From the NCBI GenBank assembly GCA_030522415.1, contig CM060118.1:23229651-23293650 (forward strand): 64,000 nucleotides of DNA, in the 5' to 3' direction. The position numbers were made by a program, and so were the translations under genes. This DNA comes from Channallabes apus (Eukaryota; Chordata; Actinopteri; Siluriformes; Clariidae). Shown in pieces: positions 36,111-47,474 of this stretch. The first letter of the stretch is position 1. The number at the start of each line of letters is the position of its first letter. Below the pieces are notes generated by a model. That model had not been told where the DNA came from, made no database searches, and saw only the letters and a program-made list of their open reading frames with translations.

Positions 36111-36578
36111 AAGCTCCCAAGAGCAAGTGGGGGAATGTGAGTCCACTCAGAGAAAGGCGGGTGAGTGTGTGGCGCTCGTGGAGGTACCAGGTCTGAGGAG
36201 CTTCGGTCCCATGTTTAGGTAATGTATCAACGTCTGTCTTACAACACTGGAACTTGGTTTATGGCAATATAACTTGCCTGTCTTGTGTATGTACTGTTAT
36301 GTTAGGCATTAGAGCCTACTCGCTTGTTTACCTGTCTGTTATTTGAGGCATTAGAGCCTACATGTCTGGTCAGTATGTATGGTTATGTTTCAGATATCAG
36401 GGCCTGCTTATTTCATGAGGTAGAGTCTGTGTTCTCAAACAGAGCCACAACTATGGGTCTGAGTTCCCGAGACGTTCCTGTGTACCTTTTGTCTGTAGTT
36501 TTGTGTAGTAATCATGTGTGAACTGTGTCCAGAGCCAGTCTGCTGTTTGGTTATGTTTTGTGGTGTCTTGTCTGTTAA

Positions 36579-36584
36579 ATAAAA
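36579..36584 (+). terminator. polyadenylation signal of the solo LTR
   Basis: AATAAA about 90 bases before the LTR end, in the usual position for the R/U5 boundary. Confidence 0.6.
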
Positions 36585-36678
36585 GACTCTGTTTCGCAAC
36601 TAGCCCTCTGCATCTATGCCTGCCTTCGTAAGCCCACGGCTATACCACCTGCCATAACACCACATACATGACACTATG

Positions 36679-37818
36679 TTGAATCCAAGGCTATTTATGC
36701 ACATTTTATGGTCTTAACTAATGAATAACTCACCAGCCAAATACCAGCTGTTGTGAAGAAGATAAGTAAATGAGACAATTCATGTTTTTGTCTCTTTTTA
36801 AGACTACTGATTTGATAGCTGAAATGCATCACATTCACCTGACATGCACATATGTGCCATTACCAATACAACCAACAATGTGATTCAGATTTAGTTTAGT
36901 TCTTTTTTTTTCAGAAATGAGCAAAGGTGTCTTGCATTCAGTTTTTTAAGGTGGAACAATTCCATGGCATTGTCACCTAAAATTATATTGTTCATACAAG
37001 TTTATTTGCAACATAGATCTACAGATGTCCACAACAACAACACTAATGTTAATCACATATGACTGCATCACTGATGCTAAAGACACTTTATAAATTTAAA
37101 TTCTGGAGCTAATAGCAACTTATACTTTTATTGAAGTGAAAATATTTTCATGTCATGAGCTGAGACTGAATATTCATACCTCACACAGATATCATAATAT
37201 CTCTGCTTGACTCCTACAGCTGATCTGATGGGCCGATACTATAGAACAGAATGAACCAAATACCGGAAAAAATAGGAGTGTCTGTGTGCAACCTTAAATG
37301 AGAATCTGAACATATAGAAAACACCTTTGGCTTAAGACAATATTAGTGAGGCTAATTTAAACACCTGTTACAAAGATAAAATTTAACAATTTTTACAGCT
37401 ATCTAATTTGAAACACTAGTGTGATTTGCGTCAATTTAGAACAGTACCCTTTAGATTGTGGGGGAAAAAGGCTGCTTTTCTAAGTTTACCTAAACTAAAT
37501 TGAGTCTGCAGTCCTTGTGTAGGTGCTGCAATTCCACTGTATTCCAAAACCATTGTTTTTGCGTGACTTCTCCTTTGCTTCTTCTTTTTTTTTTAGCTCC
37601 ATATAAACACTTCATGATCTCTACTTATTCATGATCTTCTGAAATCAAATCAGTTAACTGCTTTTTTCAAGTCACAGGGGGTTCCCCTGCAACTGCATTT
37701 TACATATACCTCATTGCCAAATGAGAGTATTTCAGTACGATAGTGGATTTTAGCATATCTATATTTAATTAATATGTATAATGGATGAGAGTCCCTATTG
37801 ACCAAGGGTCTTAAGTAA
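36679..37818. other. intergenic, nothing recognised
   Basis: AT-rich, no supported feature. Confidence 0.5.
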
Positions 37819-38167
37819 CTGCTTATCAGAGGTGGAAAGAGTAATAAAATTTTGTACTCAAGTACAAGTACTGTTACTTCAGTGAAATTTTACTTAAGTA
37901 CAAGTAAAGTTACCATTATAAAAATCTACTCAACTAAAAGTAAAAAGTAGCTCATTAAAAAATGTACTCAGAGTAAAAGTTACCGAGTTACTTTTTTATT
38001 TTTATTTTTTTAACAGCGGGGGTGGGATGAGGCATTCTAGCGTAGTTCAAAAAAGATGAGCAGATATAAAATCTCAAACTAGTGGTTTTTTAACTGAAGG
38101 AACACCTTTGCATAATAAAGCTGTTGTCTTTCTTGTGCTTGAAAATCAAAGTGGTCACTTAAATATG

Positions 38168-38535
38168 GTGTTACGTCCCAGTCTAGGGCCATACAGCAAA
38201 AGAATGGTTCAGGGTTCTATTTTAAACTGTATGGAAATGGTGGTATATGGCAGAAAGAACTAGATCCAATCATTAACTGATGAAAAAAATGAGGTTTTTA
38301 TACACACACAGACACAAACACACACACACAACAGGAGGAGGATCAGATTCAGGATGGACCCAGGCCAAAATAATAAACAAAATGGTATTTATATTTAGTA
38401 GCTAGATTACCTGCAAAAAAAAAAAAACACACAAACAAAAATACAGGTACCTTCCCGGACTCCCTAAACCTATATAAACTATAAACCTAAGCTAAACTAT
38501 ATAAAATACCTGGCTCAAAAGTCTCACAGTCTAAT
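38168..38535. repeat. unnamed LTR-like repeat, copy 2, part 1
   Basis: It begins tgttacgtcccagtctaggg and follows the block order of 8846-9340. It lies inside the hAT element. Its continuation appears at 39256-39550, beyond an inserted segment. Confidence 0.4.
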
Positions 38536-38589
38536 ATTTCACTGGATTGTTTTAGCTATGATTAAGCTGTGGGACTGCTTTGATAACCT

Positions 38590-39255
38590 TATATATATAT
38601 TATGTATATATAATTTGATCACCCCCCTCCCCATCATTTTCTTTGAGTTTTACAAGTCTTCTTTCTCAATTGAGATAATTGCCAAGTCAAGTTTTCTTCA
38701 AGATTATATCCTCCATTTTCAGGGAAAATAAAGCCAAATAGCAACGCGTTAGCACCGAATGTTGTTGGTTGTTTTTCTTTTCTGTTTTTTCTTCTTAATT
38801 TACTCGTGTCGTGAACTATTAGCCGCAGGCTCACTATCGCCCCCATCTTTGAGGCAAAGGTACTGGCTGCCTCAAGGCCTGTATGCAAGGCTGACTGCAA
38901 GCACGCGCCGTTTGCACGCGCTCAGTACAGTGTGTGAGTGGTGCACACTCTCACACGCACGCGCTGAGAGGCACTACCTGTCACTGCCTCAGCCTCCGTG
39001 ATTCTCGTCTCCCGTTGTTATTTGAACAAGAAATACAGCTATTTTGACTATGAAAATGATCCAAATGTATAGGAAACACACCAAAATTGCATTAAAAGCA
39101 TAGACCACAGGACAGATATTATATTATATTTTATTATATTATTCATTTTTTAACAACTTATGGTGACAGCTGAGGAAACCATGCTGAGCCCTTTACCGCC
39201 CCTGGTGGCAAGGTGAGGCACTGCCTCACCTGCCTCCTATGAGTGCACGTCCCTG
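38590..39255. mobile_element. unidentified insertion inside copy 2
   Basis: It separates the two parts of the unnamed repeat. Its right end reads tgaggcactgcctcacctg, then cctcctatgagtgcacgtcc ctg, which looks like the end of a DNA transposon whose outer sequence is cagggacgtgcactc. The left boundary and target duplication were not found. Confidence 0.35.
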
Positions 39256-39550
39256 CTACAAATATATACAAAGACCAACCAAACCATAGGGACAAAGCAA
39301 TAACCAAAGTCAATTGGAGGCAAAAAGTCAAAACCAGAATACACAACCAAATGTCAAAACGCCAAAATCACAACCTCTTTCCTCTTTCCCGCGTCTCTCT
39401 CCAGTCGCGCTAGTCGATGACGTCACTCAGGGCGGAAGCGACCGTGTGGAAGGTCAGGTAGCTGCCGATGTCAGAAAACCTGGAGTGGAGTCTGGAGCGG
39501 CGCGCGACCAGGACATGATACACACACGCGGCGCAACGGAGCATTTATAC
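39256..39550. repeat. unnamed LTR-like repeat, copy 2, part 2
   Basis: Contains tcaaaacc / caaaacgcc blocks like those near 9190-9260, then a GC-rich stretch with gatgacgtcactcagg. A minus-strand TATA-like sequence is near 39545, so this may be an LTR promoter. Confidence 0.35.
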
Positions 39551-39996
39551 ACAGCATAATATTTTTTTTATTGTTTTATCATTTTCATTCATTTATTTTT
39601 TACTCAGTAGCGAATATGATTTAAAATGTAGCGAATTACAATACTTCAAACAAAACGTACTTAAGTAAAAGTAAAATTACAGATTTTTAAAACTACTTTA
39701 AAAAGTAGAAATACACAAAAAAGCTACTCAATTACAGTAACGCGAGTAAATGTAATTCGTTACTTTCCACCTCTGCTGCTTATATAGCTCATAGCAAGGA
39801 CTGCCCCAGGTTGATTTTGTTGAGATGTCAGACCAATTGGGTCTCAGTTGTTGAACAGGATCTCAGGCTACAGTATGTTTGTATTACTGGATTTTAGTAT
39901 TTTGTCTGAAAATAACAACTGACTATTGTTGTTGTTCTTTACTTTCCATATGTGTTATTGTATGGTTTTGAAATCTCCAGCATTGTTCTAGAATGT

Positions 39997-40361
39997 TCAT
40001 TCATTCATTTTCTGTATCCTTATATACTGGGTCGCTTTATGGGTTGCTTTATCCTTATATACAGGGTCGCGGGGGACCTGGAGCCTATCCCAGGAAACTT
40101 AGGGCACAAGGCGGGGCACACACACATACTCACATACACACTCATTCACACACTACGGGCAATTTGGAATGTCAATTAACCTAACCTACATGTCTTTGGA
40201 CTGTGGGAGGAAACCGGAGTACCCGGAGGAAACCCACCAAGCACAGGGAGAACATGCAAACTCCATGCACACAGAGACGGGAATCGAGCCTGGCCGGGGA
40301 ATCGAACCCGGACCCTGGCGGTGCAAGGTGACAGTGCTAACCACTACACCACCGTGCCGCC
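39997..40361 (-). mobile_element. tRNA-derived SINE (type A), complete
   Basis: A 365-bp SINE with an exact 13-bp target duplication tgttctagaatgt (39984-39996 and 40362-40374). The tRNA-like head is on the right: reverse complement ggcggcacggtggtgtagtg then ggttagcactg (A box) and gggttcgattcccc (B box). The body carries the cacagtccaaagacatg block and the tail the gggtcgcgggggacctggag block. This is the best copy in the window and serves as reference for the fragments at 3305, 9345, 12128 and 13405. Confidence 0.93.
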
Positions 40362-40462
40362 TGTTCTAGAATGTAAAAAAAAAAAAATGTAACTTGTGTT
40401 CAAACTTTTGACTGGAACAATTTATATTTATAATACACTTTGGAGGTGGTTTGCATAATAGC

Positions 40463-40570
40463 CATCAGCGACTCATGCGTTGGTCCTTGTTGCTTCAGGA
40501 CTTTAACCTTGACATAAGATACAAAAAAGGTTTAGATAACATTATGGCAGATGCTCTTTCCAGAGCTTAA
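40463..40570 (+). pseudogene. RNase H C-terminal fragment of an LTR element
   Basis: A frame reads [20 protein letters not shown] and then [10 protein letters not shown] followed by a stop. This is the end of a Ty3/Gypsy-type RNase H. Only 48 bases separate the stop from the start of an LTR, so no integrase follows. In most Gypsy elements integrase comes after RNase H; in Gmr1-like fish elements it comes before RT. The upstream part of pol has been lost. Confidence 0.75.
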
Positions 40571-40610
40571 GTAATTAAAACATTTTTTAGGAAAAAATGT
40601 TTTTTTTTAT

Positions 40611-40618
40611 AAGGGAGG
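40611..40618 (+). promoter_or_regulatory. polypurine tract
   Basis: aagggagg directly before the LTR. Confidence 0.65.
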
Positions 40619-41248
40619 TGTTATGACCCAGAGTCATAGGTATGAAAATTTATTGCATACTAACTGTTTTTTTTTTCTACTTTGGATTTGTAGTAATGGC
40701 CCATTCAAAGAGATTGAAGCAAGCTGATTGGACAAGCTGGGATCCACATGTTTAAAACCCACCCCTTGACAGAGCTCTCCCTCGCTACTCTGCCACTCCC
40801 AACTAAACCGTTTGTCTGTGAACTTTGCTTAATGTGATGTGAAGTTAAAAAAAAGTGCAGTCTGAGTTGTGACCAAAATTGAGTGACAATTTTGGGAAAC
40901 TGTAGTTGTGTTGTTAACTAGTAAAAACAAATCACTGTATATCTTGAGCACTTTGTAGGAGTGAGAAGCCCCTTTTATTTTTACTGTTGCATTTTTCTCC
41001 AGTTTCTTGTCCAGGAAGGTAGGTTAGACAAGTTTGTACTGTATTTTATTTTGTATTTGATTTGGACTAGGTAAGCCCAGGGTGCAGCAGAGTATTTTTG
41101 TTTGTTGTTTTGGGCATTACTCGACTCTGAATCTAAATAAAGACTACATTTACTTTGTTAAACCTGGTGACTACCTTTACTTGGGAGTGTGAAGGTGGTG
41201 AGAGGTCTTATGTTATGTCCATTACAACCCTAGGTAGAGGTCGTAACA
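40619..41248 (+). repeat. LTR, 630 bp, of a possibly Gmr1-like element
   Basis: Starts tgttatgaccc and ends gtcgtaaca, so the tips form an inverted repeat TGTTA/TAACA. It is preceded by a polypurine tract and an RNase H end. An AATAAAG signal lies near 41136. No matching 5' LTR exists in the window. Confidence 0.75.
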
Positions 41249-42811
41249 AAGGTAATGCTGCACACATCTTATGGTACCATATACACAAAGCAAAGCATTA
41301 AACCTATAATTAATAGTTAAATTTACATATAAGTTACGAGCTGTTTCATGTTTAAAGTCTCAGTAAATTCTGTAGATGGTGTTTGTCTGTTTGCAGCAGT
41401 AAGCTGTGACATTGCATTTGCCACCTTGACATGGCCTCTGTTTTTTCTTTTCTTATTTTCATTATAGATTTGGTGCACAGGCTGGTAGATGTCGGGTTTA
41501 GGACCTGTCAAAGTGGAGTTATCGATGCGGGTGCAGGATATAGATGATGAAGTGGCAGTACAAATTTGAGAGCTTTTTGTTCAGTTGATTACTCTGCCTT
41601 GTAAAATGTGATTCAAAGTGATTTACTCCCTTTATAATACTTTATTTACAGTTGCTGGTCTGTTGACCTACATGCCATCTACTGTAGGTATCATTTCATC
41701 TCTCAGTGGTGTGTGTTTTTATGTGTGATATCCTGTTTATATCTTATTCATCATAGGAAAGAATGTTTCTTCTAGCTTTCTACATGACTGATTAAAATAT
41801 CTTTCTTACAAAATAAGAATAAGAATAACAATTTTTTAAATTATTGTTTTTTGTAGATTTACAGCGCAAAAGATCCCCTAAGCTAAAATGTTCAGACTGT
41901 GTTTTTTTTTTTTTTTTTTTTTTTAGCCGTGTATCGACACATTGTTCATTTGAAGTTGTGCATACAAGATATTTCAAATCCATTTTCAGGGTATTTTTTG
42001 AAGATACATCTCACCTTGAATGCTAGGTTACATACAGCTTGCATTATATCAACTTGAGTAATCACTCAACAAATGTTTCAGAGGATTGAAATGTGTATAG
42101 TTCTGATTCTTTTGGAAACTTATTGTAGTTGTGAAATTTGTCTTTTATTAAAGGAAATTGTTTACCAAATTGTGCTTAAAATTACATATTTTGTTATATG
42201 TATCACTCAGTGTTTATGTGATGAATATACATACAATTTTACTATATAAATATGCGAGTACAAGAATGCAGTCTATCTAGAGTACTGAGAAATGCATCAA
42301 TGTTGCTTTTATCTAAGAATAGTTTCCTCTTAGTACAATTGTGGGGCATTAAATGCACAATACACTGATGGCTCCCATTTTCATATTTAGAACCATCGAG
42401 ATAAAACAGCATATGGATTGTGAGACATGAAATGTGGTTATGTTCTGCTATCACATTTGTTAATTCAGTAAGCAGTCAACTGTTTCAGGGCACATTGTTA
42501 CCTGTTTGTGGAATTGTTGCAAACATAGTTTCCAAACATGCCAGATCCTTCAGGCATGACTTAAGCAGCTGTCAAGGTAGTGAAGCTTCAATCGCTCTTG
42601 GAGATAAAAATATACACAATGTTTATCCAGGGCTATTTCTCACTCACTCTTCATTAACTTAAAGTTTTATGAAAATTCCAAAGTTGATCAGTTAAAGACT
42701 GTATTACAGTATCTGTAGGGAGTTGTCTCTGAGAACAAGTAATTATTCATTTACCCCCTCTCATAGTCCACACCAACATTTTCAAAAAGTTCTTTCCATC
42801 TCTGTTATATG
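41249..42811. other. intergenic, nothing recognised
   Basis: A T run lies at about 41901-41924. Open frames here have no recognised domain. Confidence 0.5.
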
Positions 42812-43048
42812 GTGCGGATTGGAGAGCCTCACCATGAGATGTAATAATATTTATAAGAGCCTTAACGCAGGGCCTCAGATGGGGTCAATGAAATAGGAGG
42901 TTGTGAGAGTTGTTATGACACACATGGGAAGATCTCCTCATTTGGAGATAGCGTGGGATTATTAATTAGAAAATAAAAAGCAACCAAAAGAAAAACCGAA
43001 AATGCTAAATAAACAGATCTCCATTATCCGTGTGAGACCTGTCGGGGC
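42812..43048 (-). repeat. unnamed dispersed repeat, copy 2
   Basis: Reverse-complement homologue of 11476-11718, diverged. Sequence to about 43460 is GC-richer than its surroundings and may belong to the same element. Confidence 0.6.
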
Positions 43049-43464
43049 TCTAGAAACAAAAAAATAAAACCTATATCCTCTTGGGGCCCATGCCCCTAAT
43101 GAGGATTTATGAGTGAGTTGTGTTGCAACACACAAACTGAGAGTGCACGCTTGCCTGAGGCATGTCGCTTTCTCCCTTTCTCGCTTGCCAGTATCTTCGG
43201 ATGAATGAGGCTGGGTCTTTATCCATGTCTTACCAACTTTGTCGTATCTTTGGCCCTGATACCATACCAATGATATCTAAATGATCACACGAAGTTCGGA
43301 GGTACCGGGACCCTTAAATAGGCACGCCGCCAGGTATAGCGGGTATAGCACGTTAATTGCCTCTGCCGATGCGATGCCTGGCAACCGCATGTCTAGATGA
43401 CCATGCCTCTGCCTGTTCAGAACTCAGAGGAGTAGCAGCCTGTGGATCTGCCTGTTCTAATTCA

Positions 43465-43600
43465 AATTCAAATTTTATTTGTCACATACACAGTCATACA
43501 CAGTACGACATGCAGTGAAATGCTTAGACAACTGCTCATGACCTTAAGATAAAAGACTATGAATAAAAATAAATATGAAAAATATTTAAAATCTTGTAGA
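43465..43600. repeat. dispersed repeat fragment
   Basis: ttcaaattttatttgtcaca, tacacagtcatacacagtac and gcagtgaaatgctt form a phrase I recall as a high-copy teleost repeat. Family uncertain. Confidence 0.4.
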
Positions 43601-43661
43601 GTATTTTTGCGCGGTCCTCCCCCTTGTGAGGGCCACGTCGATACACTCTATGCACCAAATA

Positions 43662-45274
43662 CAGTGGTGTGAAAAACTATTTGCCCCCATCCTGATTTCT
43701 TATTCTTTTGCATGTTTGTCACACAAAATATTTCTGATCATCAAACACATTTAACTATTAGTCAAAGATAACACAAGTAAACACAAAATGCAGTTTTTAA
43801 ATGAGGGGTTTTATTATTTAGGGAGAAAAAAGAAATCCAAACCTACATGGCCCTGTGTGAAATTGCCCCCTGAACCTAATAATTGGTTGGGCCACCCTTA
43901 GCAGCAATAACTGCAATCAAGCATTTGCGATAACTTGCAACGAGTCTTTTACAGCGCTCTGGAGGAATTTTGGCCCACTCATCTTTGCAGAATTGTTGTA
44001 ATTCAGCTTTATTTGAGGGTTTTCTAGCATGAACCGCCTTTTTAAGGTCATGTCACTACATCTCAATAGGATTCAGGTCAGGACTTTGACTAGGCCACTC
44101 CAAAGTCTTCATTTTGTTTTTCTTCAGCCATTCAGAGGTGGATTTGCTGGTGTGTTTTGGGTCATTGTCCTGCTGCAGCACCCAAGATCGCTTCAGCTTG
44201 AGTTGACGAACAGATTGCCGGACATTCTCCTTCAGGATTTTTTGGTAGACAGTAGAATTCATGGTTCCATCTATCACAGCAAGCCTTCCAGGTCCTGAAG
44301 CAGCAAAACAACCCCAGACCATCACACTACCACCACCATATTTTACTGTTGGTATGATTTTCTTTTTCTGAAATGCTGTGTTACTTTTACGCCAGATGTA
44401 ACGGGACACGCACCTTCCAAAAAGTTAAACTTTTGTCTCGTCGGTCCACAAGGTATTTTCCCAAAGTCTTGGCAATCATTGAGATGTTTTTTAGCAAAAT
44501 TGAGACGAGCCTTAATGTTCTTTTTGCTAAAAAGTGGTTTGTGCCTTGGAAATCTGCCATGCAGGCCGTTTTTGCCCAGTATCTTTCTTATGATGGAGTC
44601 GTGAACACTGACCTTAATTGAGGCAAGTGAGGCCTGCAGTTCTTTAGATGTTGTCCTGGGGTCTTTTGTGGCCTCTCGGATGAGTTGTCTCTGCGCTCTT
44701 CGGGTAATTTTGGTCAGCCGGCCACTCCTGGGAAGGTTCACCACTGTTCCATGTTTTTACCATTTGTGGATAATGGCTCTCACTGTGGTTCGCTGGAGTC
44801 CCAAGCTTTAGAAATGGCTTAATAACCTTTACCAGACTGATAGATTTCAATTACTTTTGTTCTCATTTGTTCCTGAATTTCTTTGGATCTTGGCATGATG
44901 TCTAGCTTTTGAGGTGCTTTTGGTCTACTTCTCTGTGTCAGGTAGCTCCTATTTAAGTGATTTCTTGATTGAAACAGGTGTGGCAGTAATCAGGCCTGGG
45001 GGTGACTACAGAAATTGAACTCAGGTGTGAGAAACCACAGTTAAGTTATTTTTTAACAAGGGGGGCAATCACTTTTTCACACAGGGCCATGTAGATTTGG
45101 AGTTTTTTTCTCCCTTAAAAACGTAAACCTTCATTTAAAAACTGCATTTTGTGTTCAATTATGTTATCTTTGACTAATAGTTAACGGTTTTTGATGAGCA
45201 GAAACATTTAAGTGTGACAAACATGCAAAAGAATAAGAAATCAGGAAGGGGGCAAATAGTTTTTCACACCACTG
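43662..45274 (-). mobile_element. Tc1-like transposon, full length, dead copy
   Basis: A 1,613-bp element between TA dinucleotides (43660-43661 and 45275-45276). Terminal inverted repeats of about 215 bp begin cagtggtgtgaaaaactatt on both sides. The transposase is on the minus strand. It belongs to the same family as 62372-63990, in the same orientation, and differs from it by point changes and small indels. Confidence 0.96.
43876..44896 (-). pseudogene. Tc1 transposase, inactivated
   Basis: The start codon at 44896 opens MPRSKEIQEQMR. A premature stop lies at 44757-44759, in the linker after the first helix-turn-helix, where the sister copy has glutamine. A frameshift follows near 44461-44466. 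The second helix-turn-helix region (RRAQRQLIREATKDPRTTSK) and the catalytic half are recognisable, with QQDNDPKHTS and PSQSPDLNPIE present. Length and order match a family of about 340 residues. Transposase would bind the inverted repeats and cut and paste the element into TA sites; this copy cannot be translated whole. Confidence 0.92.
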
Positions 45275-45276
45275 TA

Positions 45277-46154
45277 TCTCCTTCTTGTGTAAAATACAAA
45301 CTCCGCTTAATTAGATCATTTTGATTACTCCACTACCACTTTCTCTATAGCCTCGGAAGTGTATTCTAATATAATTGCAGTGGTCTTGAACTTCAAGTGA
45401 ATGAATGAATTAAGGGCAGGCAAGTGACACCACACACGCGGTTTGTCCTTTTTTAATCAAGCTACTATGGCTTTATTTCAATCACATTATTTTCTCTTCC
45501 CAACACACACTGTTTTGAGCACTGATTTGGTGTCTGACTATGACCTTGTCTCTTTCTGCAAACACACAAAAATGATTTGAATAATAAACTGGGTGATGAT
45601 CCACATGTGGGAAACATAATATGTCATGTGCTGGTTCAACATGCACTTCTCTGTCTCCCGGCAATGCTCGAGTATGCCCACTACTGCCTCATACCCCCAC
45701 TGCTCAATCCAGGCCAACTCAGGCCAGACTCAACCAACTCATGCCAGAGTTGTCTTGCCTGCAGCCAACTCTTTCCCTGGCAGGAAAGGTAGTCAACTAC
45801 AGCCATCTGTGCCCAGTCTGTGGACCACTTTGAACTTGAATACAGTGGAGGGATTGGAGCAGAGTGTGGGCCAAACAAACAGGAATTGGCCATTTCAACA
45901 GGTAGTATGGGAGAGTGAGGATGCCCACCTGATGACCAGATACTTATTTTCTATCACTTTTTACTTAGTCTGTCTCGTTGAGAGCTTGCTCAGAATACAG
46001 GTGCCCCAACCTACTTACTGATATAAATATGTAATATTTAATATGTGGTTTCTGACCACTGTTCCTTTTCACGACATGTTGTAAACAAAGTACCCTGATC
46101 AATGCGGATTGATACATTTTATCTCGAAGATAACATGTAAGAGTGCATCCATAT
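45277..46154. other. intergenic, nothing recognised
   Basis: Open frames at 45577-46021 overlap in several registers and show no domain. They look random. Confidence 0.45.
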
Positions 46155-46510
46155 CACTACGCTGTAAAGAACATACTGTAGAATTTACAATAATTTACTG
46201 GCAAAAAAGTTGCCAATAAAATCCTGTAAAATAGCCGTTAATTGCTGTAAAATGGATTACAGTATAATACTGCTTAGCAATTAACAATAAATTGATGTTT
46301 GCAGAATACAGTATGTTTTTGTTTGTTTTTTACAGGATTATAAAATTAAACTTGTAAAAAGGCATTACAGGTTTTTTTTGTAATTATGCTAAATTACAGT
46401 ACTTACCTGGCAACAAAAGTTGCCAATAAAATCCTGTGAATTCAACAAAAGCCAAGATGTAGCTGTAACATTTTTACTATGAAATTCCTGTAAATAACTA
46501 TATAAACTGT
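46155..46510. repeat. CTGTAAA-rich DNA-transposon-like repeat
   Basis: The segment is full of tactgtag, gctgtaaa and ttacag motifs and contains gttgccaataaaatcctgt twice (near 46210 and 46412). Similar motifs occur at 53205-53350, beyond the DIRS element. A DNA element interrupted by later insertions is possible but I could not define its ends. Confidence 0.4.
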
Positions 46511-47161
46511 GAACTGTGCTGTGAACTGTAACTGTACTTTACTATTATACTGATGTAAATGCATTAAAACAAAGATTTTGAAAAATAATCACTCAAATTC
46601 ACATCAATCTGAATAAACCCAAACTGGATACTGTATGAAAGGAATCAGCACAGGTAGTGGTCCATTTTTTATTAAATATAAAAGCAATGTCATTTTTGGC
46701 CTTTAACGCGCTCCGTAGAATCTCAGTGGTACGCGCATAACCCCACGCATCCCGATGGGGGAACCAACTTTGACACAACACCGGCATGACATTACGTTTT
46801 TACCTTTTAGCTCTGTGATGTTCCGGTGTTCAATCGAAAAATGCTACCCATCGAGTTTTGCTAACTACCGGATCTGCGCATGCGCAGTCCCACAAGTTTG
46901 CACACTGTTTCCACGCCCATAAATCCATACTACCTTGGTGCTGAGACTTCGGTTGGCGGTGGGTTTAAACTGTTTTCCTTTGCTTAATTTGACCGAAACA
47001 TTTGAGTTTCTGCATAAATTGTCGTGAATGAGCCTTAAGGTTGAGGAAAATAAAAACTTGTAACTTGAAACTGGTTCAGTGTCTCAAATTTAAACACCTA
47101 CTTTTACATCTTTTGTACACTTGAATATCTTGTGGTTATCATACAGTATGTGTGCAGCACT
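46511..47161. other. intergenic flank of the DIRS element
   Basis: No gene supported. The last bases, gcactgtt at 47157-47164, form half of the palindromic DIRS target described in the findings. Confidence 0.5.
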
Positions 47162-47350
47162 GTTCCCTTTTCGAGGCTTCACTCAATGCTGCGTTAGAAC
47201 GCTTATGGGAACTATCTTGTCGCATTGCCGGCCATGAAGCATGTGTGGAAAAACGCCATTATCTGGCTACATATAACCTCGGTCAGGTGACGTCATCTGA
47301 TTAGATCAGGTGGAGGTTATAAATACCGGAAAGCCGGCAACAAAACCTCA
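47162..47350 (+). repeat. left inverted terminal repeat of DIRS
   Basis: Bases 47189-47350 are the reverse complement of 52197-52358, with no mismatch seen. The outer 27 bases have no partner in the right repeat but pair with the internal complementary region. The repeat carries a promoter. Confidence 0.94.
47288..47325 (+). promoter_or_regulatory. CRE-like site and TATA box in the left DIRS repeat
   Basis: A perfect TGACGTCA palindrome (47288-47295) lies 22 bases before TATAAATA (47318-47325). They should drive the plus-strand ORFs, the first of which starts about 150 bases further on. The same pair exists on the minus strand in the right repeat. Confidence 0.6.
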
Positions 47351-47474
47351 CATCATTTGTCTTCATGCCGACTTGTGATCGCGTGTGTGCAGCAAGCATT
47401 TAAAAAAAAAGGATATATAAGAAACCATTCTTAACAGAAAAAAAAAAAAAAAAAAAAAAAACTCACCAGATATA

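Larger units (their letters stand above)
34620..36673. mobile_element. solo LTR, 2,054 bp, carrying a minisatellite
   Basis: The unit starts tgtaaggg and ends catgaca (TG...CA) and is flanked by an exact 5-bp duplication CTATG (34615-34619 and 36674-36678). No coding region of any kind lies inside. A TATA-like cctataag lies near 34755 and a polyadenylation signal aataaa near 36579, which orient it on the plus strand. This fits an LTR left by recombination between the two LTRs of a full element. More than half of it, 34980-36110, is tandem repeat. No full-length relative is in this window. Confidence 0.82.
37827..39775. mobile_element. nonautonomous hAT element with nested insertions
   Basis: Terminal inverted repeats cagaggtggaaag and ctttccacctctg close the unit, flanked by an exact 8-bp duplication CTGCTTAT (37819-37826 and 39776-39783), the target size of hAT. 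Subterminal DNA is rich in gtactcaagtacaag / acttaagtaaaag motifs, as in this group. No transposase is present. The interior has been colonised by two other repeats, listed separately. Confidence 0.9.

Noticed and set aside
35597..36146. Three long overlapping minus-strand open frames (157-166 codons) rich in H, T, S, R and L.
   Set aside because: They are the three frames of a 29-bp tandem repeat without minus-strand stops. A period not divisible by three makes all frames equivalent. They are not genes.
9345..40361. tRNA-like A and B boxes at several places.
   Set aside because: They form the heads of SINEs, are followed by SINE bodies and do not fold as complete tRNAs in the text I can check. 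Not annotated as tRNA genes.
43662..45274. Naming the two-copy Tc1 family after a published transposon.
   Set aside because: The ends are familiar from many fish genomes but I cannot be sure of the published name without a search.
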